The notes: generated from the sequence alone by a model not told the origin. A stretch of DNA of 27,597 nt from an uncultured Solimonas sp. (GCA_946478985.1 CAMLDZ010000037.1:1-27597); one strand, 5' to 3'. Shown: positions 16,576-27,597, counted from the first letter of the stretch. Numbers and translations are program-made.

Positions 16576-17706
16576 TCATGGACTGCGGGGCGAACGCGGC
16601 AAGCGCACGCGCAGGCTGACACGTCCCTGCTGCGACTGTGCATCGATCAGGCCTTGATGCGCCTGCACGATCTGCTTGGCGATATAAAGACCCAGCCCCA
16701 GGCCCTCGCTGCGGCTGCCGCGTCGCTCGCGGCCGCGGAACGGCTCGAACAGATGCGGCAGCAGCTCGGCGGCAATCTCGCCTGCATTGCTGATGCGCAG
16801 TTCCACGGCAGTGCTGGCAGTGCCGTCCACGCAGATCTCGATCTCGCCGCCGCTGCCGTGACGCAGCGCATTGCCGATCAGATTGGTCAGCACCTGCGCG
16901 AGCCGCTCGCTGTCCCACTCGCCGCGGACATCGCCGAACGCCTCGATCCGCAGCGGCGGCACGCCGCTGTTGCCGACCGCCTCCTCGGCCATCCGCTGTG
17001 CCAGGCGCGCCAGATCGATCGGTTCGGGCCGCAGCACCAGGCCGCCGCCGTTGCGCACCCGCGCCAGATCGAGCAGATCCTCGATCATGCGGCTCATGCG
17101 CTTGCCACTGCTGAGCACGCGCTCGGCGGTCTTGCGCTGCGACTCGGTCTCGGCCTGGCGCTTGAGCAGCTCGCCGGACAGCAGGATCGCATGCAGCGGA
17201 TTGCGCAGGTCGTGACCCAGCACCGCCATGAACATCTCGTTGAGCCGCAGCGCCTCCGTGCGCTCCTGCAGCTGTTGCGCCAGCTGCTGCCGCTGCCGAT
17301 ACAGCTCGAAGAACACGCCCGCCTTGTTGCGCAGGATGCGCGGCTCGATCGGCTTGTAGAGGAAATCGACGGCACCGCTGTCGTAACCGCGGAACATGCG
17401 CAGCTGATCGTGCACACCGGCGGTGACGAAGATGATCGGCACCGCCTGCGTGCGGGCGCTGCCGCGCATCAGCTCGGCCAGCTCGAAACCGTCCATCTCC
17501 GGCATCTGTACGTCGATCAGTGCCAGCGCCACCTCGTGCTGCAGCAGCAGCTCCAGCGCCTCGGCGCCGGAACGTGCCTGCAGCAGCTCCACGCCGTCGT
17601 CGCGCAGCAGCGCCGACAGGGCCAGCAGGTTCTCGGGCAGGTCGTCGACCAGCAGGCATTTGACCGCCTGCGGCGCCGCCGCGGCTGCGGTGGATGTCGG
17701 CGTCAT
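16576..17706 (-). CDS. Receiver-histidine kinase (REC-HisKA-HATPase)
   Basis: A cytoplasmic 376-residue kinase. The receiver domain (about 14-135) has the acidic pair Asp21-Asp22, phospho-acceptor Asp65 (LIDVQMPEMDGFEL) and Lys118 (YKPIEP). A short coiled coil leads to the HisKA domain with His165 (VLGHDLRNPLHAIL). The ATPase domain has the N-box Asn279 (LIGNALRHG) and the G-box EGLGLGLYIAKQI (about 334-346). Where most kinases have D-x-G-x-G this one has ISNAGE (about 305-310), a variant seen in related bacteriophytochrome-type kinases. There is no membrane segment. Its ATG overlaps the cheB stop by 4 nt (ATGA). It can receive phosphate from, or be tuned by, another kinase, probably the large hybrid kinase of the same operon. 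It is the last gene of that operon. Confidence 0.9.
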   Translation of the reverse strand: MTPTSTAAAAAPQAVKCLLVDDLPENLLALSALLRDDGVELLQARSGAEALELLLQHEVALALIDVQMPEMDGFELAELMRGSARTQAVPIIFVTAGVHDQLRMFRGYDSGAVDFLYKPIEPRILRNKAGVFFELYRQRQQLAQQLQERTEALRLNEMFMAVLGHDLRNPLHAILLSGELLKRQAETESQRKTAERVLSSGKRMSRMIEDLLDLARVRNGGGLVLRPEPIDLARLAQRMAEEAVGNSGVPPLRIEAFGDVRGEWDSERLAQVLTNLIGNALRHGSGGEIEICVDGTASTAVELRISNAGEIAAELLPHLFEPFRGRERRGSRSEGLGLGLYIAKQIVQAHQGLIDAQSQQGRVSLRVRLPRSPRSP

Positions 17707-18296
17707 GCGCGCACCTCGGCATCCAGCGCGCCGAGCCGCGCCGCGATCTGCGGCAGCGTCAGCGGCTGCGCCGCCGGGCTGCGCTGCAGCGCCGCGGCCG
17801 GCATCAGCGGCACCGCCGCGCTTTGCGGCAGCTGCACGATGCCAGCGCCGCCCGCGCGCAGCACCGTGGCCAGGCCGGCGCTGCCGTCGTCATTGCCGCC
17901 ACTGAGGACGATCCCCAGCAGACGACGTCTGTAGATGCGCGCCGCCGACTCGAACAGCACGTCGATCGACGGCCGCGAGTAATGCACGGGCTCATCGGCC
18001 GACAGCGCCAGCTGCGGTCCTTCATCGAGCAGCAGGTGGTAGTCCGGCGGCGCGAAGTACACGGTTCCGGCCTGCACCGGCTGCTTGTCCTCGGCCTCGC
18101 GGACCGGTACCGCGCACCTGGGCTGAAAGATATCGACGAGCAGGCTCGGCCGTTCGCGCGGCAGGTGGACGACGATCAACACCGCCGCGCGCAGCCGCGC
18201 GGGCAGCGCCGGCAGCAGCAGGCCCAGCGCGTCGACGCCGCCGGCGGACGCACCGATGACCACGGCCTCGATGTGCTCGTGCTGCGCCGCGCTCAC
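17703..18296 (-). CDS. cheB: CheB-type protein-glutamate methylesterase without a receiver domain
   Basis: A 197-residue stand-alone CheB catalytic domain. The catalytic triad is Ser17 (GASAGG), His44 (IVVHLP) and Asp137 (SGGNDDGSAGL, the GxDGxxGL motif). The N-terminal receiver that normally restrains CheB until phosphorylated is absent, so activity must be set another way, perhaps through the neighbouring receivers. The start is GTG, giving a 4-nt GTGA overlap with the cheR stop; upstream frames would only translate cheR sequence out of frame. It would remove methyl groups from, or deamidate, Glu/Gln side chains put in play by CheR. Confidence 0.88.
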   Translation of the reverse strand: MSAAQHEHIEAVVIGASAGGVDALGLLLPALPARLRAAVLIVVHLPRERPSLLVDIFQPRCAVPVREAEDKQPVQAGTVYFAPPDYHLLLDEGPQLALSADEPVHYSRPSIDVLFESAARIYRRRLLGIVLSGGNDDGSAGLATVLRAGGAGIVQLPQSAAVPLMPAAALQRSPAAQPLTLPQIAARLGALDAEVRA

Positions 18297-19137
18297 GCCG
18301 CCTCCCGCCTCTGGTAGATGCGATCGACGCGCACCAGCTCGTCGAAGGCCGCGGCATGTGCCGAGAAGCGCAGGGATTCCTTGGCGCCGATGCCGAGGAA
18401 TCCGCGCCGGCACAGCGATTCGCGGAACAGGCCGATGGCGCGATCCTGCAGCTCGCGATTGAAATAGATCAGCACGTTGCGGCACGACACCAGCTGCATC
18501 TCGGCGAACACGCTGTCGGTGGCCAGGCTGTGATCGGAAAACACGATGTGGCGGCGCAGGCCCTTGTCGAACACCGCACGGCCGTAGGCCGCGGTGTAGT
18601 AATCCGACAGCGAGCTACGCGCTCCGGAGCGACGATGGTTCTCGGTGAAGCCGGCGATGCGCTCGATGTCGTAGACGCCGGCCTCGGCCTTCTGCAGCGC
18701 CTGGGCATTGATGTCGGTGGCGTAGATCAGCGTGCGCTCCAGCAGGCCTTCCTCGCGCAGCAGGATCGCCAGCGAGTAGACCTCCTCGCCGGTGCTGCAG
18801 CCAGCCACCCAGACCTTCAGCGACGGATAGGTGCGCAGCAACGGCACCACCGTCTCGCGCAGCGAGCGGAAGTAGCCGGGGTCGCGAAACATCTCGCTGA
18901 CCTGCACTGTCAGGTAATCGAGCAGCTGCGGAAACACCGCCGGCTCATGCAGCAGGCGATCCTGCAGCTGCGACAGCGTGGCGCAGTCGAAGCGCGTCAT
19001 TGCCGTCAGCAGCCGCCGCCGCAGAGACGCCTGTGCATAGCCACGAAAATCGTAGTGGTACTTGAGGTAGACAGCGTCGATCAGCAAGCGCAGCTCAATG
19101 TCGAAATCGGCATCGAGCGGATCACCAGCGGCGGCAC

Positions 19138-19141
<4 letters not shown>
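18293..19141 (-). CDS. cheR: CheR-type protein-glutamate O-methyltransferase
   Basis: A SAM-dependent methyltransferase of about 282 residues. The N-terminal helical domain ends in [12 protein letters not shown]. The SAM site has [13 protein letters not shown] (about 113-125) and ATDIN (about 140-144), and [14 protein letters not shown] near residue 220 is the CheR signature. There is no C-terminal NWETF-binding or TPR extension. The GTG at 19141 gives a GTGA 4-nt overlap with the kinase stop, matching the coupling style of the other genes here; an in-frame GTG at 19153 (four residues longer, 16-nt overlap) is the alternative. No methyl-accepting chemotaxis protein is nearby, so its substrate is not obvious. 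Confidence 0.9.
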
Positions 19142-22590
<3,449 letters not shown>

Positions 22591-22844
22591 GCGATGCACC
22601 CCGGGCGACGGCGATATCGCGCTGCGCTGCACTGCCTGTCGTACGCCAAGATTCCTTCCTCTAAAAGCGGGTGGCATCACAGCGGCGGCCATAGCGTTGA
22701 CAGGCCCTAATCGGGCCGGTCATCGGTCGCCGGCGGGTTCGGACATCGGAGCCGGATCATACCTCAGCGTTTCCGTCGCGCCGCCGCGCGCGGTGCGGGG
22801 CGATCCGGCGTAGTCTTTTGCGCCCCCTACCCGCCTGCCGTGTC
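22591..22844. promoter_or_regulatory. Divergent intergenic region between the hybrid kinase and moaB
   Basis: It should hold promoters for both directions. I see no clear -35/-10 pair. It contains one copy of a 33-bp repeat (22677-22709). The open frame that extends the kinase to 22692 begins inside that repeat. Confidence 0.35.
22677..22709 (-). repeat. 33-bp dispersed repeat, copy 1
   Basis: Read on the minus strand, this copy matches 27545-27577 (plus strand) at 32 of 33 positions. The single difference is C versus T in TAGGGCCTGT[C/T]AACG; the shared core includes AACGCTATGGCCGCCGC. Similarity fades after the GTGA, apart from a weak CCG-TTT resemblance further on. The two copies point outwards from the 4.9-kb segment between them. 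It looks like a repeat-family member or mobile-element end; no transposase is in the window. Confidence 0.8.
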
Positions 22845-23384
22845 ATGCCGATCAACGACCAGCTGCCCTTCGTCGCCGTCAACATCGCCGTGCTGACCGT
22901 CTCCGACACCCGCGATCTCGCCTCCGACCGTTCCGGCCAGATCCTCGCCGAGCGGATCGCGCAGGCCGGCCATCGCCTCGCCGACCGCCGCATCGTGGAG
23001 GACGACGCCGATGCGATCGAGGCGATCCTGCGCGCCTGGATCGCCGATCCCGAAGTCGACGCCGTGATCAGCACCGGCGGCACCGGCATCACCGGCCGCG
23101 ACGTCACGCCGGAAGCCTTCCAGCGCGTGCTGGACAAGGAGATCAGCGGCTTCGGCGAGCTGTTCCGCATGCTCAGCTACCAGAAGATCGGCACCAGCAC
23201 GATGCAGTCGCGCGCGCTCGGCGGCGTCGCCGCCGGCACCTATCTGTTCGCGCTGCCCGGCTCCACCGGCGCGGTCAAGGACGGCTGGGACGACATCCTC
23301 AGGTTCCAGCTCGACGCGCGGCACCAGCCCTGCAACCTGGTCGAGCTGATGCCGCGGCTGCAGGAGCATCTGCGCAGGCCCTGA
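22845..23384 (+). CDS. moaB: Molybdenum cofactor biosynthesis protein MoaB (MogA/MoaB fold)
   Basis: A 179-residue MoaB/MogA-family protein that binds molybdopterin; members adenylylate it before molybdate insertion. The family core is clear: AVLTVSDTRD, the DAVISTGGTGITGRDVTPEA loop (about 74-93), GFGELFRMLSYQKIGTSTMQSRA and the LPGSTGAVKDGWDDI segment. It matches E. coli MoaB along its whole length, including the C-terminal QLDARHQPCN. MoaB function in proteobacteria with MogA is uncertain. ATG 22845 is preferred to a TTG at 22818. It is a single gene, with its stop facing the TonB receptor stop 24 nt away; no other moa genes are present. Confidence 0.93.
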   Translation: MPINDQLPFVAVNIAVLTVSDTRDLASDRSGQILAERIAQAGHRLADRRIVEDDADAIEAILRAWIADPEVDAVISTGGTGITGRDVTPEAFQRVLDKEISGFGELFRMLSYQKIGTSTMQSRALGGVAAGTYLFALPGSTGAVKDGWDDILRFQLDARHQPCNLVELMPRLQEHLRRP

Positions 23385-23408
23385 GCCGCGCCCGATACGC
23401 GCAGTCGC

Positions 23409-25490
23409 TCAGAACGACAGCGCCAGGCTCAGACGCAGCGCACGCGGCTCGACCCGGTGGAAGTGATAGTCGGCGACGCCTTCGGCCGGCTCGCCGGGCA
23501 GCCGCGATTCGTAGAAGTAGGTGATGTCGTTGTCGTCGCTGTCGAATACGTTGAGTACCGCCAGCGAGACGAGGTAGCGGCGCAGGAAGCGGTAGCTGCC
23601 CTGCAGGTTGACGACGGTAGTCGGCCGCGAGCGCGCGCTGTTGTCCTCCACCAGTGCGGCTTCGCCGAGCCGGCGCAGGCGCAGGCCGGCGCTGAAACCG
23701 CGGACCTCCGGCACGGTGATGCCGAACGAGATCACGTCCTCGATCGAGTTGGGGATGCGATCGCCATCCTGGTCCGACACGTCGAGCCGGCCGTGCGACC
23801 AGGCGTAGTCGGCGTCGAAGGCCATCCACGGCAGCGGCGCCCAGTAGGCGGAAAGCTCGACTCCGCGCCGCGTGCTCGGCGGGCCGGCCTCGCTGTTGCC
23901 GGCGTCGCCGATGTAGACCAGCTCCGAATCGGACTTGAGCTGCCACAGCGTCGCCGTCAGCGTCGCATGGGCGGCGATGGCACTGCTCAGGCCGAGCTCG
24001 GCGCCGCGCACGCGCACCAGCGGCGTGACCCGCTCGGCCGGCGTCGAGCCGCTCGGGTCGGTCGGATCGAGCGTGATCGTGGTGCCGCGCGCGTCGTTGC
24101 TGTGAAAGCCTTCGCCGTAGTTCAGGAACAGCTGCGTGGCCCGCCAGGGCCCGAACACCATCGCCGCCTTCGGCGCCAGCAGGTGATCGTCGGCGCTGCC
24201 GGAGTTGGCGGCCAGATCGCTGTCGACGTCAAAACCGTACCAGTCGCCGCGCAGGCCCAGCGTGGTCCGGTACCAGCGCGTCCACTGTTGCGAGCTGCTG
24301 AGGTAGAGCCCGACGCTGGACTCGCGGACCTCGTCCTCGCGCACCGTGTCGTGGCGCTGCCGCGCCTGCGTCAGGTACAGGCCGACCGGGGCGATGTCGT
24401 CGTGCCGCGCCTGCAGGCCGGCGTCGATGTCGATCGGGATCGCCGTCGGCAAGGCCCAGTGCCGCGCCACGCTGGCGCCGTACACCCAGCGCCGGTCGTA
24501 CTGCTCGAACTGATCGTCCGGCACGGCGTCGGCGTCGTCCGGATCGCTGAAGAAATAGGTGAAGTCCGAGTACAGCTGCATCTTGTAGTGCAGCGCATAG
24601 GCACGCGCGCGCCAGTGGCCGAGCGCGGCGGACTGCCGCCATTCGCCGTTGAGACTGAAGCGGCGCGACGCGCCGCCATCGCTGGGATCGATGTAGCCGA
24701 GCGCACCGATGCTGCCATCCCGCACCGCACGCAGCGGAATCTGGTCCGGCGCGTCGTAGTCGATGCCGTAAGCCTGCAGCCCCAGCGTGAAGCCATCGGT
24801 GTCGGTGCCACGGTGATAGCGCGCAACGCCCTTGTAGATCTGCGCGTTCTGCTCGAGCGCGTACGGGCCGTCGTAACGGCTGGCCTCGCCGGCCAGCAGC
24901 AGATGGCCGTCGCCCAGCCGCGGCGAGCCCGCCAGCAGCGCACCGCGATAGCCGTACTCGCCGATGCTGACGCGGGCGATGGGGTCCGGCAGTGCATCGA
25001 CGTAGCGCAGGTCCGCCGAACCGGCGGCGCCGAAATCGCCGACCTCGGCGTAATACGGTCCCTTGCGGTAATCCAGCGCGCCGATCAGCTCGGCGATGAT
25101 GAAATTGATATCGGCATAGCCCTGGCCGTGACCATGCGTGCGCATGTTGACCGGCAGACCGTCGACCTCGGTGTAGAAGTCGGTGCCGTGATCGAGATTG
25201 AAGCCGCGCAGGAAGTACTGGTTGGCTTTGCCCTCGCCGCTGTGCTGGGCGACGATCAGGCCCGGCACGAACTCCAGCAGTTCACCGCTGCGCGAGATCG
25301 GCCGCTCGGCCAGCTGGCCGGCGGTGACATAGCCTTCGGTCGAGGAGCGCGCCAGCGCGTCGGGCGGGGCCTCGCCGCTCACCTGGATCCTCGGCAGCTC
25401 TACGATCGGCACGCCGCCCGCCCAGACGTTGGCGCAGGCGGCCAGCTGCAGCAAACCGCAGGACAGACTCCGCACGGTATTGACTCGCAT
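23409..25490 (-). CDS. TonB-dependent outer-membrane receptor, substrate unknown
   Basis: A 693-residue receptor with a signal peptide (VNTVRSLSCGLLQLAACANVWA, cleavage near residue 24-25), a plug domain (about 45-165) and a beta barrel ending in the terminal Phe (LSLALSF) recognised by the BAM machinery. The plug has RGFNLDHGTDFYTEVDGLPVN (95-115) followed by a His-rich RTHGHGQGYADINF (117-130), seen in a subgroup of receptors with no assigned ligand. A metal or metal chelate is one possibility, inferred only from the histidines. It lies 79 nt downstream of regA on the same strand, so it is probably a regBA-linked target. ATG 25490 gives a proper signal peptide; the open frame reaches 25568 without one. 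Confidence 0.9.
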   Translation of the reverse strand: MRVNTVRSLSCGLLQLAACANVWAGGVPIVELPRIQVSGEAPPDALARSSTEGYVTAGQLAERPISRSGELLEFVPGLIVAQHSGEGKANQYFLRGFNLDHGTDFYTEVDGLPVNMRTHGHGQGYADINFIIAELIGALDYRKGPYYAEVGDFGAAGSADLRYVDALPDPIARVSIGEYGYRGALLAGSPRLGDGHLLLAGEASRYDGPYALEQNAQIYKGVARYHRGTDTDGFTLGLQAYGIDYDAPDQIPLRAVRDGSIGALGYIDPSDGGASRRFSLNGEWRQSAALGHWRARAYALHYKMQLYSDFTYFFSDPDDADAVPDDQFEQYDRRWVYGASVARHWALPTAIPIDIDAGLQARHDDIAPVGLYLTQARQRHDTVREDEVRESSVGLYLSSSQQWTRWYRTTLGLRGDWYGFDVDSDLAANSGSADDHLLAPKAAMVFGPWRATQLFLNYGEGFHSNDARGTTITLDPTDPSGSTPAERVTPLVRVRGAELGLSSAIAAHATLTATLWQLKSDSELVYIGDAGNSEAGPPSTRRGVELSAYWAPLPWMAFDADYAWSHGRLDVSDQDGDRIPNSIEDVISFGITVPEVRGFSAGLRLRRLGEAALVEDNSARSRPTTVVNLQGSYRFLRRYLVSLAVLNVFDSDDNDITYFYESRLPGEPAEGVADYHFHRVEPRALRLSLALSF

Positions 25491-25491
25491 T

Positions 25492-25575
25492 CCCTGAGCA
25501 TCCGTCCTGACGGTGGCAAGCTTAAATCCCGCTCGGGGCGCCGGCCATGCGCCGAACACCCGCCCCACCTCAGGG
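25492..25575 (-). promoter_or_regulatory. regA-receptor spacer with a 7-bp inverted repeat at its ends
   Basis: CTCAGGG (25569-25575), which holds the regA stop codon, and CCCTGAG (25492-25498), next to the receptor start, are complementary. In the message the CAGGGA before the receptor ATG could pair with the regA stop region. The CAGGGA abuts the ATG, so it is a poorly placed ribosome-binding site, and the pairing may be chance. Confidence 0.25.
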
Positions 25576-26112
25576 CACCCAGCGCTTGGCCAGCTTGCGC
25601 GCCAGCGTGCGGCGGTGCATGCCCAGACGCCGCGCCGCTTCGGAGATGTTGAAGCCGCTTTCGGCGAGCACCTCGTGGATGCGCTCCATCTCCAGAGTCT
25701 TGATCGAGGTCGGCCGCGCAGCCACCGGCAGCTGCTCCGCCATCGCGCTGGGCTCGCCGTCGAAGGCGGCCTCGATGTCGTCGGTGTTGGACGGCTTGAC
25801 CAGGTAGTTGCAGGCGCCGAGCTTGATCGCCTCGACCGCGGTGGCGATGCTGGCGAAGCCGGTCAGCACCACGATCATCATCTGCGCATCGTGCTCGTGC
25901 AGCCGGCGTACCACGGCGAGGCCGGATTCGGTGCCCAGCTTGAGATCGACCACCGCATGCGTCGGGCTGTGCTGCTGCAGTTGCGCGATCGCGGCATCGA
26001 GGCCGGCGGCGAGCGCGACCTGGTAGCCGCGCCGCTCGAACGAACGCTTGAGCGCCCGCGCGAAAGCCTCGTCGTCCTCGACCAGCAGCAGGTGGCGTGG
26101 CGTTTCAGTCAT
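25570..26112 (-). CDS. regA: RegA/PrrA/RoxR-type response regulator
   Basis: A 180-residue regulator. The receiver domain has the acidic Glu12-Asp13-Asp14 cluster, phospho-acceptor Asp56 (AVVDLKLGTESGL), Thr84 and Lys106. The C-terminal Fis-type helix-turn-helix, NISEAARRLGMHRRTLARKLAKR (about 155-177), is nearly the RegA sequence of Rhodobacter. The length matches RegA (about 184). In other bacteria RegA/PrrA/RoxR controls respiration, photosynthesis and redox genes, and RoxR in Pseudomonas controls the cyanide-insensitive oxidase. Its ATG overlaps the regB stop by 8 nt, and GAGG lies upstream. Confidence 0.93.
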   Translation of the reverse strand: MTETPRHLLLVEDDEAFARALKRSFERRGYQVALAAGLDAAIAQLQQHSPTHAVVDLKLGTESGLAVVRRLHEHDAQMMIVVLTGFASIATAVEAIKLGACNYLVKPSNTDDIEAAFDGEPSAMAEQLPVAARPTSIKTLEMERIHEVLAESGFNISEAARRLGMHRRTLARKLAKRWVP

Positions 26113-27445
26113 CGCCTGCCTCGACCGCCGCCCCGACCGTCAGCGCCGCCAGCGGCAGGCGCAGCGTGACTTCGGCGCCGCCGCCGGCGAGATTGGCGGC
26201 GCACACCTCGCCGCCGAGCTTGCGCAGCACGTTGACCACCAGGAACAGCCCCAGCCCGCTGCCCGGCCGGTTCTTGCTCGACTGATACGGCTTGCCGATC
26301 TGCGCCAGCAGGTCCGGCGCGAAGCCCGGCCCGCGGTCGCGCACCTGCAGCTGCAGCACCCCGTCGTCGCAGGACACGTCCATCGCCACACGCTCGGGCG
26401 CTGCTTCGGCGGCGTTGTCGAGCACGTTGTGAATGACCTGGCGCAGGGCGATATCGGAGACGATGGGCGTCGCCGCGAGACCGGCCGGCAGCGTGTCGGC
26501 GCGGTACTCCAGCACGGTCTGCACGTGGGCGCGCCGCCACTCGCCCGTCAGCTCGTCGAGAAATCCCGCCAGTGTCGTCAGCACGGGCGCCTCGCCGCGC
26601 GCCTCGCCGGCCGACATCAGGATGCCGCTGACGATGCTCTTGCAGCGGCGCAGCTCGGCTTCCAGCTCGTCCAGCTCCTCGCGCATCGCCGGGTCGTCGC
26701 GGAACGCCGGCATGTGGCGCCAGTCGCCCAGCGTCACCGCCAGCGTCGCCAGCGGCGTGCCGAGCTCGTGCGCGGCGCCGGAGGCCAGCAGGCCCATGCG
26801 CACGATGTGCTGTTCCTCCGCCGCCTGCTGGCGCAACTCCGCCAGCCGCGCATCGCGACGGCGCAGGTTGGCATTGATGCGGGTCAGGAACAGCATCAGC
26901 AGCACCACCTCGATGACGAAGCAGACCAGCATGCCGAACACGTGCAGGCCGAACAGTTGCTCATGGCTGGCATGCACATCCAGCGGCACGTAGAACCGCG
27001 TCAGCAGCGAGAAGCACAGACAGGCGATGCCGACCAGCACCCAGGTCGACCAGGTATCCAGCAGCACCGCCGCCAGGGTCAGCTGCAGCAGGTAGAGGAA
27101 CACGAAGGGATTGCTCGCGCCGCCGCTGAAGTACAGCAGCGCCGTCAGCGCGGCGATGTCGAGCAGCAGGCCGCCCATCAGGTCGATGTTGCGCACCTCG
27201 CCGTCGCGGCGCGGCCGCAGCATCGTCAGCAGGTTGAGCAGCACCAGCGCGCCGACCACCGCGAACATCGCCGCCAGCGGCAGGCTCAGACCGAACAGCA
27301 GGGTGCTCAGCACGATGGTCGCCACCTGGCCGAGCACCGCCAGCCAGCGCAGCTGGATCAGCAGCATCTCGTTCTGCTGGCCGGCAGTGGCGCCCAGCGC
27401 GTCGAGCAGCGAGAAGTGGCGGGTGGCAGTGGCGCGCGACGACAT
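26105..27445 (-). CDS. regB: RegB/PrrB/RoxS-type redox-sensing histidine kinase
   Basis: A membrane kinase of 446 residues (ATG 27445, with AGGA 8 nt upstream; ATG 27454 is three residues longer). It has six hydrophobic helices in residues 30-190. Both known RegB sensing elements are present: the quinone-binding heptapeptide GGASNPF (about 108-114) and a cysteine (about Cys268) in ELRRCKSIV, equivalent to redox-active Cys265 of Rhodobacter RegB. The phospho-accepting histidine is about 226 in LLASGAAHELGTPLATLAVTLGDW. The ATPase domain has HNVLDNAAEA and DRGPGFAPD; its G-box is GSGLGLFLVVNVL. It is the first gene of regB-regA-receptor. Confidence 0.94.
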   Translation of the reverse strand: MSSRATATRHFSLLDALGATAGQQNEMLLIQLRWLAVLGQVATIVLSTLLFGLSLPLAAMFAVVGALVLLNLLTMLRPRRDGEVRNIDLMGGLLLDIAALTALLYFSGGASNPFVFLYLLQLTLAAVLLDTWSTWVLVGIACLCFSLLTRFYVPLDVHASHEQLFGLHVFGMLVCFVIEVVLLMLFLTRINANLRRRDARLAELRQQAAEEQHIVRMGLLASGAAHELGTPLATLAVTLGDWRHMPAFRDDPAMREELDELEAELRRCKSIVSGILMSAGEARGEAPVLTTLAGFLDELTGEWRRAHVQTVLEYRADTLPAGLAATPIVSDIALRQVIHNVLDNAAEAAPERVAMDVSCDDGVLQLQVRDRGPGFAPDLLAQIGKPYQSSKNRPGSGLGLFLVVNVLRKLGGEVCAANLAGGGAEVTLRLPLAALTVGAAVEAGDD

Positions 27446-27544
27446 GGCGCGCATCCTAGGCGGTCTTCTCGCTCGCGTCGCGGGGACGAGCCGGATTCTC
27501 CGGTGAGGGGCAGCCGCAGCCTGCGCCGAAGGCGCCCCTCAACC
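27446..27544. promoter_or_regulatory. Region upstream of regB with a stable hairpin
   Basis: TGAGGGGC (27504-27511) and GCCCCTCA (27534-27541) form an 8-bp stem. Part of the right arm can alternatively pair in GCGCC-GAA-GGCGC (27523-27535). There is no T-run. It could be a terminator-like or operator structure in the regB upstream region. No clear promoter boxes are seen. Confidence 0.3.
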
Positions 27545-27577
27545 TAGGGCCTGTTAACGCTATGGCCGCCGCTGTGA
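27545..27577 (+). repeat. 33-bp dispersed repeat, copy 2, near the window edge
   Basis: This is the partner of 22677-22709, in the opposite orientation. An ATG inside it (27562) opens a frame MAAAVTETVLAQ to the window end. That frame may be a real gene start, part of a mobile element, or chance; nothing more can be said because the sequence stops at 27597. Confidence 0.8.
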
Positions 27578-27597
27578 CGGAGACCGTTTTGGCGCAG

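Noticed and set aside
22677..27577. Composite transposon bounded by the 33-bp repeats
   Set aside because: No transposase or target duplication is visible, and the enclosed genes look chromosomal, so only a repeat pair is claimed.

Overview
This is a GC-rich bacterial chromosome segment (roughly two thirds G+C by eye), densely coded. Gene content and order point to a gammaproteobacterium. The block trpG-trpD-trpC / crp(vfr) / osmC-like / speD / coq7 matches, as I recall it, the Pseudomonas aeruginosa PA0649-PA0655 neighbourhood, and proA-nadD-rsfS-rlmH is a standard gammaproteobacterial block. The Nevskiales/Solimonadaceae or the wider Xanthomonadales-Pseudomonadales area would fit, but that placement is a guess. 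No rRNA, tRNA, CRISPR array, prophage or complete insertion sequence is visible.

Layout, left to right. (1) 1-3643, minus strand: holA (DNA polymerase III delta), proA (proline synthesis), nadD (NAD synthesis), rsfS (ribosome silencing factor with an unusual basic tail) and the first codons of rlmH. (2) 3672-8011, mixed strands: coq7 (ubiquinone), a zinc alcohol dehydrogenase closed by a strong bidirectional terminator, speD (spermidine), an OsmC-family protein, and a divergent CRP/Vfr-type regulator. (3) 8026-10458, minus strand: trpGDC. (4) 10674-16302, minus strand: a complete seven-gene mnh/mrp cation/proton antiporter operon (A to G) with a short subunit E. (5) 16576-22590, minus strand: a four-gene signalling operon with 4-nt stop/start overlaps, in the order CHASE3-GAF hybrid histidine kinase with three receiver domains, CheR, a receiver-less CheB, and a receiver-histidine kinase. 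(6) 22845-23384, plus strand: moaB. (7) 23409-27445, minus strand: a RegB/RegA-type redox two-component system followed by a TonB-dependent receptor.

Regions 1-3 are core metabolism. The accessory interest lies in regions 5 and 7. Region 5 has chemotaxis-type methylation enzymes but no methyl-accepting protein, CheA or CheW, and its large kinase carries a Glu/Gln-rich coiled coil that could be the substrate. Region 7 couples a redox/quinone sensor to an outer-membrane receptor whose plug has a His-rich motif. A 33-bp near-identical repeat occurs in opposite orientations at 22677-22709 and 27545-27577, enclosing moaB, the receptor and regBA. It looks like the edge of a dispersed or mobile repeat family.

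Gene calls rest on recognised protein motifs. Start codons were chosen from ribosome-binding sites, stop/start overlaps and family lengths. Promoter and hairpin calls are tentative.
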